A DNA stretch of 53,396 nucleotides from Candidatus Tayloriibacteriota bacterium (lineage in GTDB: Bacteria > Patescibacteriota > Minisyncoccia > Phycocordibacterales > PALSA-1337), in the NCBI GenBank assembly GCA_903893855.1, contig CAITNV010000023.1, positions 1 through 53,396 of the forward strand, written 5' to 3'. A program made the position numbers and the translations under genes. A model generated the notes under the pieces. The model was not told the DNA's origin. It saw only the letters and a program-made list of their open reading frames with translations, and made no database searches. Numbering within the stretch: the first letter of the stretch is position 1; each line of letters starts with the position of its first letter. Shown here in pieces: positions 10,400 to 19,961 of the stretch.

Positions 10400-11278
10400 T
10401 TATAGACTACACACTTCATTTATCTCTTTATGGACCGCTTCGATTTTGGTATCGTCAAGACCGATTTTTTGGAGAATGCGTGGGTTGATTTCTTTGCAGA
10501 GAATCACGCCTTCTTTCAATAGATTTTTTTTATCGACATTAGAAAGTGAAGAAAGGCATGTAAATGGATGCAAATGTGACCGTGTAATGAGGTCATGGAG
10601 ATTTCCCTCTGCAGGATAATTCCAACCAATCATTTTAAGCCCCACACATTCCCCATATCGAATAGCTTGATCAGTGAACTTAGTATTCGTCACGAGCCAG
10701 CCTTCGCTTAGAGCACGTTTGGTCGTATCTGGTGCCGTAACGCCATATGTATACGCCTCACCTGCTTTGCGGATATCATCGAACCTCGCTTTAACATAGA
10801 GAGCTACCTTGAGATCAGACTTGAGGCCGAATTCATTGTGGAATTTTGCTTCAACCATAATGAGCTTTTCAGCATTCCATGCGACCACATCAGCTTCATG
10901 CTCAACACAATTACCATGAATGATCTGATCTGTTAGTGTCTCATAGCCCCAAGCTCGAAAAATATTCGATACAAAACGCTCGAATGGAAAACCATCAGGA
11001 CCGAGATCGGCTAGCGCTCGTCGGAGCGAATACCTCGTCGCAGCCGGAAGTGATTCCTTACGTAAAAGACCAAAAGCGTGATGATAAATGTCTGCAGTAG
11101 TCACCAATGAAACTGGTGGTTGTTCAACAGCCTCATGTCCAATCTCTCGCTTCACATGAGCGACGATCTTTGCAATTGATTCTTTACTTCCTCCTGCATT
11201 AATAAGTGATTCTGCTAATTTATTTTCATCAAACGGTTCCTGACTTCCATCAGCCTTGGTTATAAAAAGTTGGTTCAT
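10400..11278 (-). CDS. ATP-cone domain fused to PD-(D/E)XK/Mrr-like restriction endonuclease domain
   Basis: N-terminal ATP-cone (ITKADGSQEPFDENKLAESLINAGGS...RYSLRRAL); nuclease core (HEADVVAWNAEKLIMVEAKFH). Confidence 0.8.
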   Translation of the reverse strand: MNQLFITKADGSQEPFDENKLAESLINAGGSKESIAKIVAHVKREIGHEAVEQPPVSLVTTADIYHHAFGLLRKESLPAATRYSLRRALADLGPDGFPFERFVSNIFRAWGYETLTDQIIHGNCVEHEADVVAWNAEKLIMVEAKFHNEFGLKSDLKVALYVKARFDDIRKAGEAYTYGVTAPDTTKRALSEGWLVTNTKFTDQAIRYGECVGLKMIGWNYPAEGNLHDLITRSHLHPFTCLSSLSNVDKKNLLKEGVILCKEINPRILQKIGLDDTKIEAVHKEINEVCSL

Positions 11279-12432
11279 TACACTATACTATCAATAACTC
11301 CCCCACCGAGGCAAACTGCGCCGTCGTATATCACCAATGATTGACCTGGAGATATCGTCATTTGTGGCTCGTTAAACGTCACGATTATTTGATTGCTTTT
11401 CTCTTGCGTAACAGTAATGTCGACAAGTTCCGCACGATATCGGGGGCGAGCATGATACGTCATACCATTTTCAGGCACCACTCCTCGAACCCAATTAACA
11501 TCTGCGAGCTTGATACGCAATGAGCCTTTTACTGGAGTATTAACACCACAATTGGCAGCTTTTGTATTCGAAACCGTGATCGTATTATCATCAATATTCT
11601 TAGCGACGACATAGTATGGCTCATCGTGCGGTGTCTTATGACGATCATCAATAATGAATCCATGTCGTTCGCCAATAGTAAATAAAGCGGAGCCGTCATG
11701 CGAGCCAATTACCGCCCCATGAGTATCTAGCACATTGCCACGCTCCTTTGGAATATAATGTGCGAGGAATTCTTTCACGTCGATTTTGCCGATGAAACAC
11801 AGTCCTTGGCTATCTTTTTTCTCTGCAGTAGGCAGACCGAATGAACGAGCTAGTTCTCGCACCTTTGGCTTCTCAATATCACCAACAGGAAAAAGCGTTC
11901 GCGATACCTGCTCTTGGGTAAGAGTCCATAGGAAATACGATTGGTCTTTATTGGTATCATCTCCAGCGACAAGATCGGTCGTAATGGTACCGTCATCAAG
12001 AGTACGCTTCACTGTACGAGCATAATGTCCGGTCGCCACAAAGTCCGCACCCTTTTTCATTGCCCAATCAAAAAAGCCACCGAACTTCACGTATTTATTA
12101 CACATCACATCAGGATTTGGCGTGCGTCCTCGACGATATTCTTCGATCATATAGTCAACCACGTGTTTCTTGTATTCACTCTCGAGATCAAGCGTGATAA
12201 ATGGAATACCGAGAAGTGCAGCCACGCGCATTGCATCAAGTCGATCGTCTCTCCATGTACACCTAAGGCCAGATATATCGCGGTCCGGTTGCCAGACTTT
12301 GATAAATACTCCAGTGACATCATAGCCAGCTTTAACTAAAAGCGCCGCAGACACTGAGCTATCAACTCCACCAGACATGCCAATAAAGACCTTTTTGCGA
12401 GGTCCTCTGGTGGCTTTGGGGCTATTTGACAT
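11278..12432 (-). CDS. mnmA: tRNA-specific 2-thiouridylase
   Basis: FIGMSGGVDSSVSAALL PP-loop, NPDVMCNKYVKFG; start at MSNSPK, overlapping the 3' end of the upstream CDS by 11 bp. Confidence 0.95.
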   Translation of the reverse strand: MSNSPKATRGPRKKVFIGMSGGVDSSVSAALLVKAGYDVTGVFIKVWQPDRDISGLRCTWRDDRLDAMRVAALLGIPFITLDLESEYKKHVVDYMIEEYRRGRTPNPDVMCNKYVKFGGFFDWAMKKGADFVATGHYARTVKRTLDDGTITTDLVAGDDTNKDQSYFLWTLTQEQVSRTLFPVGDIEKPKVRELARSFGLPTAEKKDSQGLCFIGKIDVKEFLAHYIPKERGNVLDTHGAVIGSHDGSALFTIGERHGFIIDDRHKTPHDEPYYVVAKNIDDNTITVSNTKAANCGVNTPVKGSLRIKLADVNWVRGVVPENGMTYHARPRYRAELVDITVTQEKSNQIIVTFNEPQMTISPGQSLVIYDGAVCLGGGVIDSIV

Positions 12433-13501
12433 ATTTCGCTTTATTGACCAAATGTTCCGCATAGGTTGTAGCATAATGCATATTGCCTTTTGTGTCACTA
12501 AAATAGAACCAGAATGCCGATGGAGTAGGATGCACGGTTGCAGTAAGTGCATCAAGGCCTGGATTGCCAATTGGTGTCGATGGGAGACCTTTATGAACAT
12601 ACGTATTGTATGGTGATGTTGTTGCGAGATCAGTCAAGGTAATCTCAGCACTCGTTTTACCTAAAAAATACATAAAAGGTGGATCAACTCCCAACGGAAC
12701 TCCAGAATCAAGTCGTTTCCAAAGTATTCCTGCCACCATTGCCCTGTCGATAGAGCTTGTCGCTTCTCGCTCGACAATTGATGCAAGAGTAACGATATTC
12801 GCAATCGTACGAGGGTAGATATGATTTGTCTTAGCCTGCAATCGCGATTGTGTTTGCAAAGCAGCGACATCTGGCTCGAGTGTCGAGACTTTATCATTGA
12901 ATGTATCTGTTAGTTCTGCTAACACCGCGGCTGGCGTAGTGTTGGGAATAAAAAGATAGGTATCAGGAAATAAATATCCCTCTGAAGTACTTGCAAGCGA
13001 AAGAAATTCCTTTTCATTGAAAGAAAAGACTGATTCCGAACTTGAGCTAATACTCAAACTTTTCTTCAGAATATCTCCCATATCATGAACCGTACTACCC
13101 TCAGGAAGAGTTACTTTGATAGGATTGAAACCTTGTTCATTATGAATAAGTCGTGAAGCCACACGCCAGACTGTGCTCGGACTCGTGAATAAATAATCCC
13201 CAGCGTTAACTCCAGCACCTCGTCCTGTAAGCTCGATTGCCAAACGAAAAGCCACTGATGATTTAATAATATGCCCATCTACCAATTCTTTCGCAATAGT
13301 TGAGAGCGTAGCATTCTTAGTGACATGCACTACCGTCCCCGAAGTAAATTCACTGGGACTCTGTGCATACTCGTAGGCAACACTTCCGACAATTGCAGCC
13401 ACACACAACAGTAAAACAAAGAAACGAAGTACGTATGATTTTTTACGGACCGGCACTTCACGCTCGCGCATCATAGATAGTTCATCTTGTTCTTCGGGCA
13501 T
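12422..13501 (-). CDS. mltG: endolytic murein transglycosylase MltG (YceG-like)
   Basis: N-terminal TM; LASIVEREA, PLGVDPPFMYFLGK, SPYNTYVHKGLPSTPIGNPGLDAL. Confidence 0.92.
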   Translation of the reverse strand: MPEEQDELSMMREREVPVRKKSYVLRFFVLLLCVAAIVGSVAYEYAQSPSEFTSGTVVHVTKNATLSTIAKELVDGHIIKSSVAFRLAIELTGRGAGVNAGDYLFTSPSTVWRVASRLIHNEQGFNPIKVTLPEGSTVHDMGDILKKSLSISSSSESVFSFNEKEFLSLASTSEGYLFPDTYLFIPNTTPAAVLAELTDTFNDKVSTLEPDVAALQTQSRLQAKTNHIYPRTIANIVTLASIVEREATSSIDRAMVAGILWKRLDSGVPLGVDPPFMYFLGKTSAEITLTDLATTSPYNTYVHKGLPSTPIGNPGLDALTATVHPTPSAFWFYFSDTKGNMHYATTYAEHLVNKAKYVK

Positions 13502-13527
13502 ACTATGTGAGAAAAATAATATTAAAA

Positions 13528-14817
13528 TTAAATAGGAAGATTTGCTGGAGCCTGACCCTTCTTTGAACCAACACGACCAAGTGTAGGAGTAGCAGCCACC
13601 TGACCTGGGAAGTGGAATATTGTCGCAAGCTCTTCACTATTCAAAACCATTGGATTGCCATGATACGGGTCAAAGAAGAAAGCACGGCGCTTGTAGACAT
13701 TGAGCAGTTCAGCACGCATTTTATTCTGGCGAATATTCTTAAAATCCTGCCATGGGTAACTAAACTTCGGGCTCCACTGATCGCCGCGAGGTTTAAAACC
13801 ATTCATATGCTCGGTATTAAACTGTTTAAACGAACCGAGCATTCCTGAAATATTAGTCGGCGAGAACGACTCTTTAGCACCAATATACATAAGTCGAATT
13901 CCCACATCATATGCTTGCTTCGAGAGCGATCGCTCAATAGCCTTCACGAGGTCCTGTTCACCGGAGGTTGTAATAATACGCTGACCAGAACCAGAATCAT
14001 CCACAGCCATAGCCACTTTGGTCTTTGGATCTCGATTAAGAATCTTATTAATCTCCGCAGCCGCTTCATCCTTCCATTTGTCAGTAGTCTTCCAGAAATG
14101 CCCAGCCTTCTTATGTTCAGCCTTGTGCGCACGAACAATAATCTGTATCCAAGCCTGTTGATTGACCCCAATAGCACCCAAAAATTCAAGTAATGGAGCG
14201 AGCGGATCCACCTTGAATTCTTCTTTAGGATCTTTATCAAGACCATAATCAATGTAGGTCTTTATAGGATAAAAATCGGGCTTCGTAGAAGTAAGCTCGG
14301 CACCCCAAATGACCATTTTATCTCCTTCAAAATGAACTGACTTCGCATAATCATCGACTTCATTTACCTCAATACCGGGGAATTGTGCGTACAGGCTCGT
14401 CTCGATAAAGTTTTTAAACGATGCTCGTGTCCAAATAAAGAAGTGCACTTGACCCTCAAGTGAGACCATTTCAAGTGAAAACCAAGGCCGCATCTTGCCA
14501 AGCCAGAACTTATCGTACCAACTTCCTTCTCCGCCTGTCTGATGAAGCGCGGTTAGAAAAAGCTCCATAGCAGCAGGAGATTTAAACGTCTCCTTAGGTA
14601 GACGAATACCGAGAAGTACCACCTTCTCTTTGTAAATAAATTCAGCACGGACATACTTTACCCATACCTCCCAAAAAATAATAAAAAGCGATATTGCAAC
14701 CGCAATTGGTAAGAACGTAAGAATGATACCCATTGAAGGCTGTATCGTATCCCAAAAACCTTTCAAATCAAAAGTGGAATATAATTGTTGAAATGCTTGA
14801 GTCAAGTTCATACCCAT
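13528..14817 (-). CDS. conserved CPR-type membrane protein of unknown function
   Basis: N-terminal TM (GIILTFLPIAVAISLFIIFWEVWV) and long soluble domain; 14811 is an alternative start. Confidence 0.6.
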   Translation of the reverse strand: MGMNLTQAFQQLYSTFDLKGFWDTIQPSMGIILTFLPIAVAISLFIIFWEVWVKYVRAEFIYKEKVVLLGIRLPKETFKSPAAMELFLTALHQTGGEGSWYDKFWLGKMRPWFSLEMVSLEGQVHFFIWTRASFKNFIETSLYAQFPGIEVNEVDDYAKSVHFEGDKMVIWGAELTSTKPDFYPIKTYIDYGLDKDPKEEFKVDPLAPLLEFLGAIGVNQQAWIQIIVRAHKAEHKKAGHFWKTTDKWKDEAAAEINKILNRDPKTKVAMAVDDSGSGQRIITTSGEQDLVKAIERSLSKQAYDVGIRLMYIGAKESFSPTNISGMLGSFKQFNTEHMNGFKPRGDQWSPKFSYPWQDFKNIRQNKMRAELLNVYKRRAFFFDPYHGNPMVLNSEELATIFHFPGQVAATPTLGRVGSKKGQAPANLPI

Positions 14818-14907
14818 ATAGTATACCCCAAAGCCAAAACAGAAAAAAGAGCCTCATGGCACTTTTTTCTGAAAACTATTTTACTAATTCTTTAAAACTT
14901 CTTGAAA

Positions 14908-15936
14908 CTACGCGTTACTGTATTTATTATCTTTATCTTTTTTGAAAAACTTGTGGTTCTGGAGATTGACGACAATAGTGTTTTCCTTTACATATCGTTC
15001 CTTCATAACCTTGTCGACGATCTCTTCTCGAGTAAGTGGACCGTTCTTGTCGAGGATCTTACGAATAACATCCTTAACAACTCCGCTCATATAACCCCAT
15101 TCTGCGAGAGCATATAGACCACGGCCTACGAGAACGAAACGAGGATCCTTAATAAGTTCATTATGTGTCGTTGCAACATGAGCCTTCTTCTTGAAGACCT
15201 TATTGATCTGATTAGCAACTTCTCGGAAATGGATTGGTGAACCATGCTTTCGAATAACAAGGAAAGCGTAATCACGCATACCCTTAGTCTTAATGTTAGG
15301 AGAATGTGATACACCCCATTCACCAATAGCATTCTTACCAACTCGCTTTGAAAGACCGAGCCATCGTCGAACGACTTCCTGATTCTTGTACTTCTCTGAA
15401 ACGCTTTCGAGATGAGTTAGGAATGTATTAACCATTTCTGATTCTGGAAGGAGGTCCTGATCTGAAAGACTTGCATAGAGCTTGTGAAGTGATCCTTCAA
15501 CCTGCGCTGCAAGCTCTTCATTAACATGCCATCGATGCTTGAAATCATCATCTTCTTTTCGCTTCTTAAATGTCTCACCAAGAACAAGGAGAAAGTTAAC
15601 TGCATTCTGTGTAGCTGCATCCTTTGAAACAGTATTAAGGAAATCTTCTTCAACAACGATACCTCCGAGGGAGTGGATGAGGTTTTCGAGTTCTTTAAAC
15701 GCTGCAGTCTCAGACTTGTAAGCCTCTGCTTTGCGAATATTGTTAATAGCGTAGTTTTCAATCTGACGTACTCGCTCACGAGTAATACCATACGTCTTAC
15801 CAATAGCATCAAGCGTCATCTTTGTCGTAGATTTACCAAGACCGTATCGCGACACAAGAACTGCTCGAGCACGATCTGGTAGTACTGCAAGAAGACGCTT
15901 AACTGACTGTTTTGGTTTAAATTGAATTGTTGCCAT
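14908..15936 (-). CDS. sigma-70 region-4-like HTH protein with HARE-HTH-like C-terminal modules
   Basis: Region-4-like RYGLGKSTTKMTLDAIGKTYGITRERVRQIENYAINNIRKAE; C-terminal REVANQINKVFKKKAHVATTHNELIKDPRFVLVGRGLYALAEWGY; start MATIQF. Confidence 0.75.
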   Translation of the reverse strand: MATIQFKPKQSVKRLLAVLPDRARAVLVSRYGLGKSTTKMTLDAIGKTYGITRERVRQIENYAINNIRKAEAYKSETAAFKELENLIHSLGGIVVEEDFLNTVSKDAATQNAVNFLLVLGETFKKRKEDDDFKHRWHVNEELAAQVEGSLHKLYASLSDQDLLPESEMVNTFLTHLESVSEKYKNQEVVRRWLGLSKRVGKNAIGEWGVSHSPNIKTKGMRDYAFLVIRKHGSPIHFREVANQINKVFKKKAHVATTHNELIKDPRFVLVGRGLYALAEWGYMSGVVKDVIRKILDKNGPLTREEIVDKVMKERYVKENTIVVNLQNHKFFKKDKDNKYSNA

Positions 15937-16025
15937 TTGAATTAATTTGCTATTAATATGTGTAACTTTATATACATTACTTATATCATTTTGTTGTCTT
16001 GCCGTCAAACAACGTGTCACAAGTG

Positions 16026-18986
16026 CTAGCCGATGACGAAGTTGATAAGACGACCCTTGACATAAATGACTTTTTTGATGTTATTACTATATACTTTATC
16101 CTTAATTCCGTCAAGGTTTAGGGCCTTTTCTTTGACATATGCCTCTGCTTGAGCGTCAGTCATACCCGCGATATCCGTTGCGGGGAATTCGAAGCGAGTG
16201 CGAGTTTTACCGTTGATTTGCACAGGTATTGTGATATTTGCATCGGCAATCTTCGCAGGGTCAAAGACTGGCCAAGGCTCAGTATGAATGGACTTTTTAT
16301 TCCCCATACTTGCCCATAATTCATCAGCCACATGAGGCGCAAAAGGTGCAAGAATAGTAAGTATTATACCATAATGATCTTGCGAAATTGTAGGCATTTT
16401 CTCCATTTCATTAACGGCTATCATGAGTGCTGAGACTGCAGTGTTAAAGTGCATAGTCTCTATATCTTCAGAAACTTTCTTTATCGTGCGATGGACGAGT
16501 TTGTCGGCTTCGGCACTGGTAGTATTCCCCGCCACTTCTTGAAGCACCCCTGCTTTACTTTTTTTGGTGTCTAACGCGACCTTCTCTCGAAGCTTCCAAA
16601 CACGCTCGATGAATCTTCGAGTTCCCACGATACCATTCTCATCCCAAGCAATAGCCTGATCGAAAGGTCCCATGAACATTTCATACAAGCGAAGTGCATC
16701 TGCACCAACTGCTTCAACGATACCATCAGGGTTGACCACATTACCCTTCGACTTCGACATTTTCTCACCTCCCTTTGCAAGGATAAGGCCGTGTGAAGTG
16801 CGCTTTGCATACGGTTCATTGGTAGGCACAAGCTTTTGATCAAAGAGGAATTTATGCCAGAAGCGAGAATAGAGGAGGTGGAGCGTAGTGTGCTCCATGC
16901 CGCCATTGTACCAATCGACGGGAGTCCAGAATTTTAATTTATCTGCCGCTGCGAACTCTTTTTTATTCTTAGCATCAGTGTAACGAAGATAATACCACGA
17001 TGAACCAGCCCAATTCGGCATAGTGTCAGTCTCGCGCTTGGCTTTGCCTTTACACTTTGGACATTTAGTATTGACCCATGAGTCGATAGCAGCGAGGGGT
17101 GATTCACCTGTCTCAGTTGGTTTATAGTTCTTCACCTTCGGAAGCTTCACCGGCAAATCCTTCACCGGCACCGGTACGATACCGCACTTATCACAATGAA
17201 CAACTGGAATCGGCTCACCCCAATAACGCTGGCGAGAGAAGACCCAATCGCGAAGCTTGTAGTTCACCGCTCGTGTAGCAATGCCCTTATGTACGAGATG
17301 CTCAATAATGTCATTACGAACTTCACTCCACTCTCGGCCTTTGAATTCTTTTGGTTCAATGAGGATGCCGTTTTTTACCGCAGGCTTCGATCGTCCCACT
17401 ACCCTATCCCACACAAGCTTCATGCCTTCATGTGTAAGGAAAGCATCCACCTCAGCTGCCGTTAGCCATGACATACTTTCATGGACATTCTTCTCTTCTT
17501 CAGTAATTTCTCGACGATCGCCGTTTTTTAATTTAAATAAAGCAGGCGTAAAATGCGCAAAACGATTTTGTCCTTTCGCTACTTGGTAAAACTTAGCATG
17601 AATAGTGCCACCAAGGATCTTCTCAAAATGTGCGCTGGTATAGCCAGTCTCTTCAGCAATCTCACGAACGCCTGCAACACTCGGTTCTTCGCCCTTTTCA
17701 ATGCCACCAACGACGAAGCCTTGCCATTTCACACCCTTAAGGCTCACACAAAGATATTTATCCTCTGCCCAGTGCTTCACGATACATACCACTGCATTAC
17801 GCTCTACAATAGGCATGTCGTGACGGAAAGCATCGTCACCGCCCACAGTGACTGCGAGAGGCTCAGCGACCTCGTGGAGCGGTATAGAGTACTTCTTCGC
17901 GAATTTATAGTCTCGCTCATCATGAGCGCTACAATTGACCATACCGCTACCATAGTCGGCAAGAGCATACGATGCCACCCAGATCGGAAGATCTCGCCCA
18001 AGTCCTGCATAATTCTCTATATATCGGCCGGTAAATATGCCTTCGAGATCAGTATCGATGTCGAATTTATTCTCAAGCTTCTTTTGCTTGATCTTTGCGA
18101 CGAGCTCGAGGACGGGCTTCTCATATGAAGTTCCCTTTACGAGCTTCTCTACGAGCGGATGTTCAGGTGCGATAACGGTAAATGTCTCCGCACAATAAGT
18201 CTGAGGTACAGAATTATACATCTCAACGGTTATGCCGAGGTCTTTGATCTTACATTTAAAATTAACTCCTTCGCTTCGACCGATCCAATTGCGCTGTTGG
18301 GTCTTAATCTGCTCGAGATAGTCAACAGCGTCAAGGTCTTTGTGAAGCCGGTCTGCATACTTGGTAATAGCGAGCATCCACTGTTCTTTCTCTCGCTTCT
18401 CAACTGCGGTGCCGCAACGTTCGCATTTACCATCGATCACTTCTTCATTGGCAAGACCGATGAGGTCCTTCGGACACCAGTTAATGGTCATGCGCTTCTT
18501 ATACGCAAGGCCAGCATCGAGGAGACGAAGGAAAATCCACTGCGTCCATTTATAATACTTAGGGTCGGTAGTATTGATCTCTCGATCCCAGTCAAATGAG
18601 AAACCGAGCGACTTCAACTGTCGGCGGAAATTGTCAGTGTTGGTCTTCGTAACAATGGCCGGCTGAATTCCGGTCTTAATGGCGTAGTTCTCCGTAGGAA
18701 GACCGAAAGCATCCCAACCAATAGGATAAAGCACGTCATAACCTTCGCGACGACGCTTGTGAGATATGATGTCCATTGCAGTGTTGCTTCGAATATGGCC
18801 AACATGAAGACCGTCACCAGATGGATATGGGAATTCGATCAGGGCGTAGAATTTTTTCGCGGGCAGAGTGGCTTTCGCGGTTTTTTTCGCTGCCGTTTTC
18901 TTTGGGTCAAGCGCTTTAAAAAGCTTTTTCTTTTCCCACACCTTCTGCCATTTCTTCTCTATTTTTTTGTGATCGTATGTTTGCAT
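16026..18986 (-). CDS. leuS: leucyl-tRNA synthetase with inserted Nudix hydrolase domain
   Basis: YPSGDGLHVGHIRSNTAMD (HIGH), KMSKSKGNVVNPD (KMSKS); internal Nudix box GGIEKGEEPSVAGVREIAEETGY in the editing region; start MQTYDHKK. Confidence 0.95.
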   Translation of the reverse strand: MQTYDHKKIEKKWQKVWEKKKLFKALDPKKTAAKKTAKATLPAKKFYALIEFPYPSGDGLHVGHIRSNTAMDIISHKRRREGYDVLYPIGWDAFGLPTENYAIKTGIQPAIVTKTNTDNFRRQLKSLGFSFDWDREINTTDPKYYKWTQWIFLRLLDAGLAYKKRMTINWCPKDLIGLANEEVIDGKCERCGTAVEKREKEQWMLAITKYADRLHKDLDAVDYLEQIKTQQRNWIGRSEGVNFKCKIKDLGITVEMYNSVPQTYCAETFTVIAPEHPLVEKLVKGTSYEKPVLELVAKIKQKKLENKFDIDTDLEGIFTGRYIENYAGLGRDLPIWVASYALADYGSGMVNCSAHDERDYKFAKKYSIPLHEVAEPLAVTVGGDDAFRHDMPIVERNAVVCIVKHWAEDKYLCVSLKGVKWQGFVVGGIEKGEEPSVAGVREIAEETGYTSAHFEKILGGTIHAKFYQVAKGQNRFAHFTPALFKLKNGDRREITEEEKNVHESMSWLTAAEVDAFLTHEGMKLVWDRVVGRSKPAVKNGILIEPKEFKGREWSEVRNDIIEHLVHKGIATRAVNYKLRDWVFSRQRYWGEPIPVVHCDKCGIVPVPVKDLPVKLPKVKNYKPTETGESPLAAIDSWVNTKCPKCKGKAKRETDTMPNWAGSSWYYLRYTDAKNKKEFAAADKLKFWTPVDWYNGGMEHTTLHLLYSRFWHKFLFDQKLVPTNEPYAKRTSHGLILAKGGEKMSKSKGNVVNPDGIVEAVGADALRLYEMFMGPFDQAIAWDENGIVGTRRFIERVWKLREKVALDTKKSKAGVLQEVAGNTTSAEADKLVHRTIKKVSEDIETMHFNTAVSALMIAVNEMEKMPTISQDHYGIILTILAPFAPHVADELWASMGNKKSIHTEPWPVFDPAKIADANITIPVQINGKTRTRFEFPATDIAGMTDAQAEAYVKEKALNLDGIKDKVYSNNIKKVIYVKGRLINFVIG

Positions 18987-19012
18987 ATATGTATATGTCC
19001 TTTGACTATATA

Positions 19013-19050
19013 ATAAAAAAAGACCGCTCACAAGGGAGCGGAATTTTGAC
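19013..19050 (-). terminator. rho-independent terminator downstream of the 49-aa ORF
   Basis: Minus strand CCGCTCCCTTGTGAGCGG followed by TCTTTTTTT. Confidence 0.7.
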
Positions 19051-19177
19051 TTTTGACGGGTTCATTGTGTGCCACAGGAAATGCTTCGTAAAAAGCCTTT
19101 CCGGTTCCATAAAGCGCCAACACAACAATTATTAGAATGGCAAACCAAGACGTTAAAAACGTGACGATTATTCTCAT
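19028..19177 (-). CDS. 49-aa membrane peptide (MRIIVTFLTSWFAILIIVVLALYGTGKAFYEAFPVAHNEPVKSQNSAPL)
   Basis: Hand translation; single hydrophobic helix; stop lies in the terminator stem; not in the ORF track. Confidence 0.5.
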   Translation of the reverse strand: MRIIVTFLTSWFAILIIVVLALYGTGKAFYEAFPVAHNEPVKSQNSAPL

Positions 19178-19273
19178 TTTTTTACAAAGTTGACTGCAAT
19201 TTCTGAGAACGACTCTAAAGCAACTTTGTTTACAATACCATGTTTATAAAGAATTAGCTAGGATTTTATTTCA

Positions 19274-19669
19274 TTAAAATACCGCCGCAAGCGCCTTTTT
19301 CAAAACCGGAACAATCCCCTTTTGATTAAAACCAAGCTCCAGTGCCTCAACTTCCTCAATACTCATCCATTTCATGGCCAAGCCTTCATGAAGAATCGGC
19401 TCTTGGTTTGGATTTATTCTGCAGACATAGACTTTATTGGCCCTGCCATTGTCGTAATCCATGAGGAAACTGCACTGGTCGAGCGTAAGATCAATACTGT
19501 ATTCTTCTGTAACTTCACGAATAAGGGTATCGGTATAGTCCTCACCATCGTCGCTTCCTCCACCCGGTATGCACCAACTAAAAGGGTAAGTTTTACTATG
19601 AGCATCACGCTGCTGCATTAGGACTTTATTATCACGCACGAGAGCAAATATGACGCCGATTTTTGACAT
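19274..19669 (-). CDS. Nudix hydrolase
   Basis: Nudix box GGGSDDGEDYTDTLIREVTEEYSI; start MSKIGV is 6 nt after -10 TATACT. Confidence 0.88.
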   Translation of the reverse strand: MSKIGVIFALVRDNKVLMQQRDAHSKTYPFSWCIPGGGSDDGEDYTDTLIREVTEEYSIDLTLDQCSFLMDYDNGRANKVYVCRINPNQEPILHEGLAMKWMSIEEVEALELGFNQKGIVPVLKKALAAVF

Positions 19670-19732
19670 GTGATTAGTATAGCAAATATGCTGTAAATTA
19701 TTAAAATAAAAAAAAGCACACATATCATTGAC

Positions 19733-19760
19733 TTGACAATTTTATATATCATGCTAAGGT
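19733..19760 (+). promoter_or_regulatory. promoter for orphan RNA
   Basis: TTGACA-N16-TAAGGT with extended -10 TGC. Confidence 0.6.
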
Positions 19761-19766
19761 ACAAAT

Positions 19767-19930
19767 AGGCGTAGTGCGGTTTGATCCGGACCCGATTGGC
19801 GAACACTATGTGTTTCGGGCGACTACGTGCGACGGCCAGCGCCTTCCAAGCCGTCTCCGCAGCCTCTCATATTGAGTTGTGCGTGTGATGCGATCACCCG
19901 AAGCCAAATGGTTAGGGTGATCATCTTTTT
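19767..19930 (+). ncRNA. unidentified structured small RNA (~164 nt)
   Basis: Own promoter; stems CGTAGT/ACTACG (19770-19775/19822-19827), AACAC/GTGTT, GACGGC/GCCGTC (19831-19836/19850-19855); terminator GATCACCC...GGGTGATC-TCTTTTT; no ORF. Confidence 0.65.
19892..19930 (+). terminator. rho-independent terminator of orphan RNA
   Basis: GATCACCC-N15-GGGTGATC then TCTTTTT. Confidence 0.8.
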
Positions 19931-19961
19931 ATAGTATTCCCCACGACTCATCAGAATTTAT

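Noticed and set aside
17553-18128. 191-aa plus-strand ORF and other long antisense ORFs in leuS, uvrA and uvrB
   Set aside because: Antisense shadows of clearly recognised coding genes.
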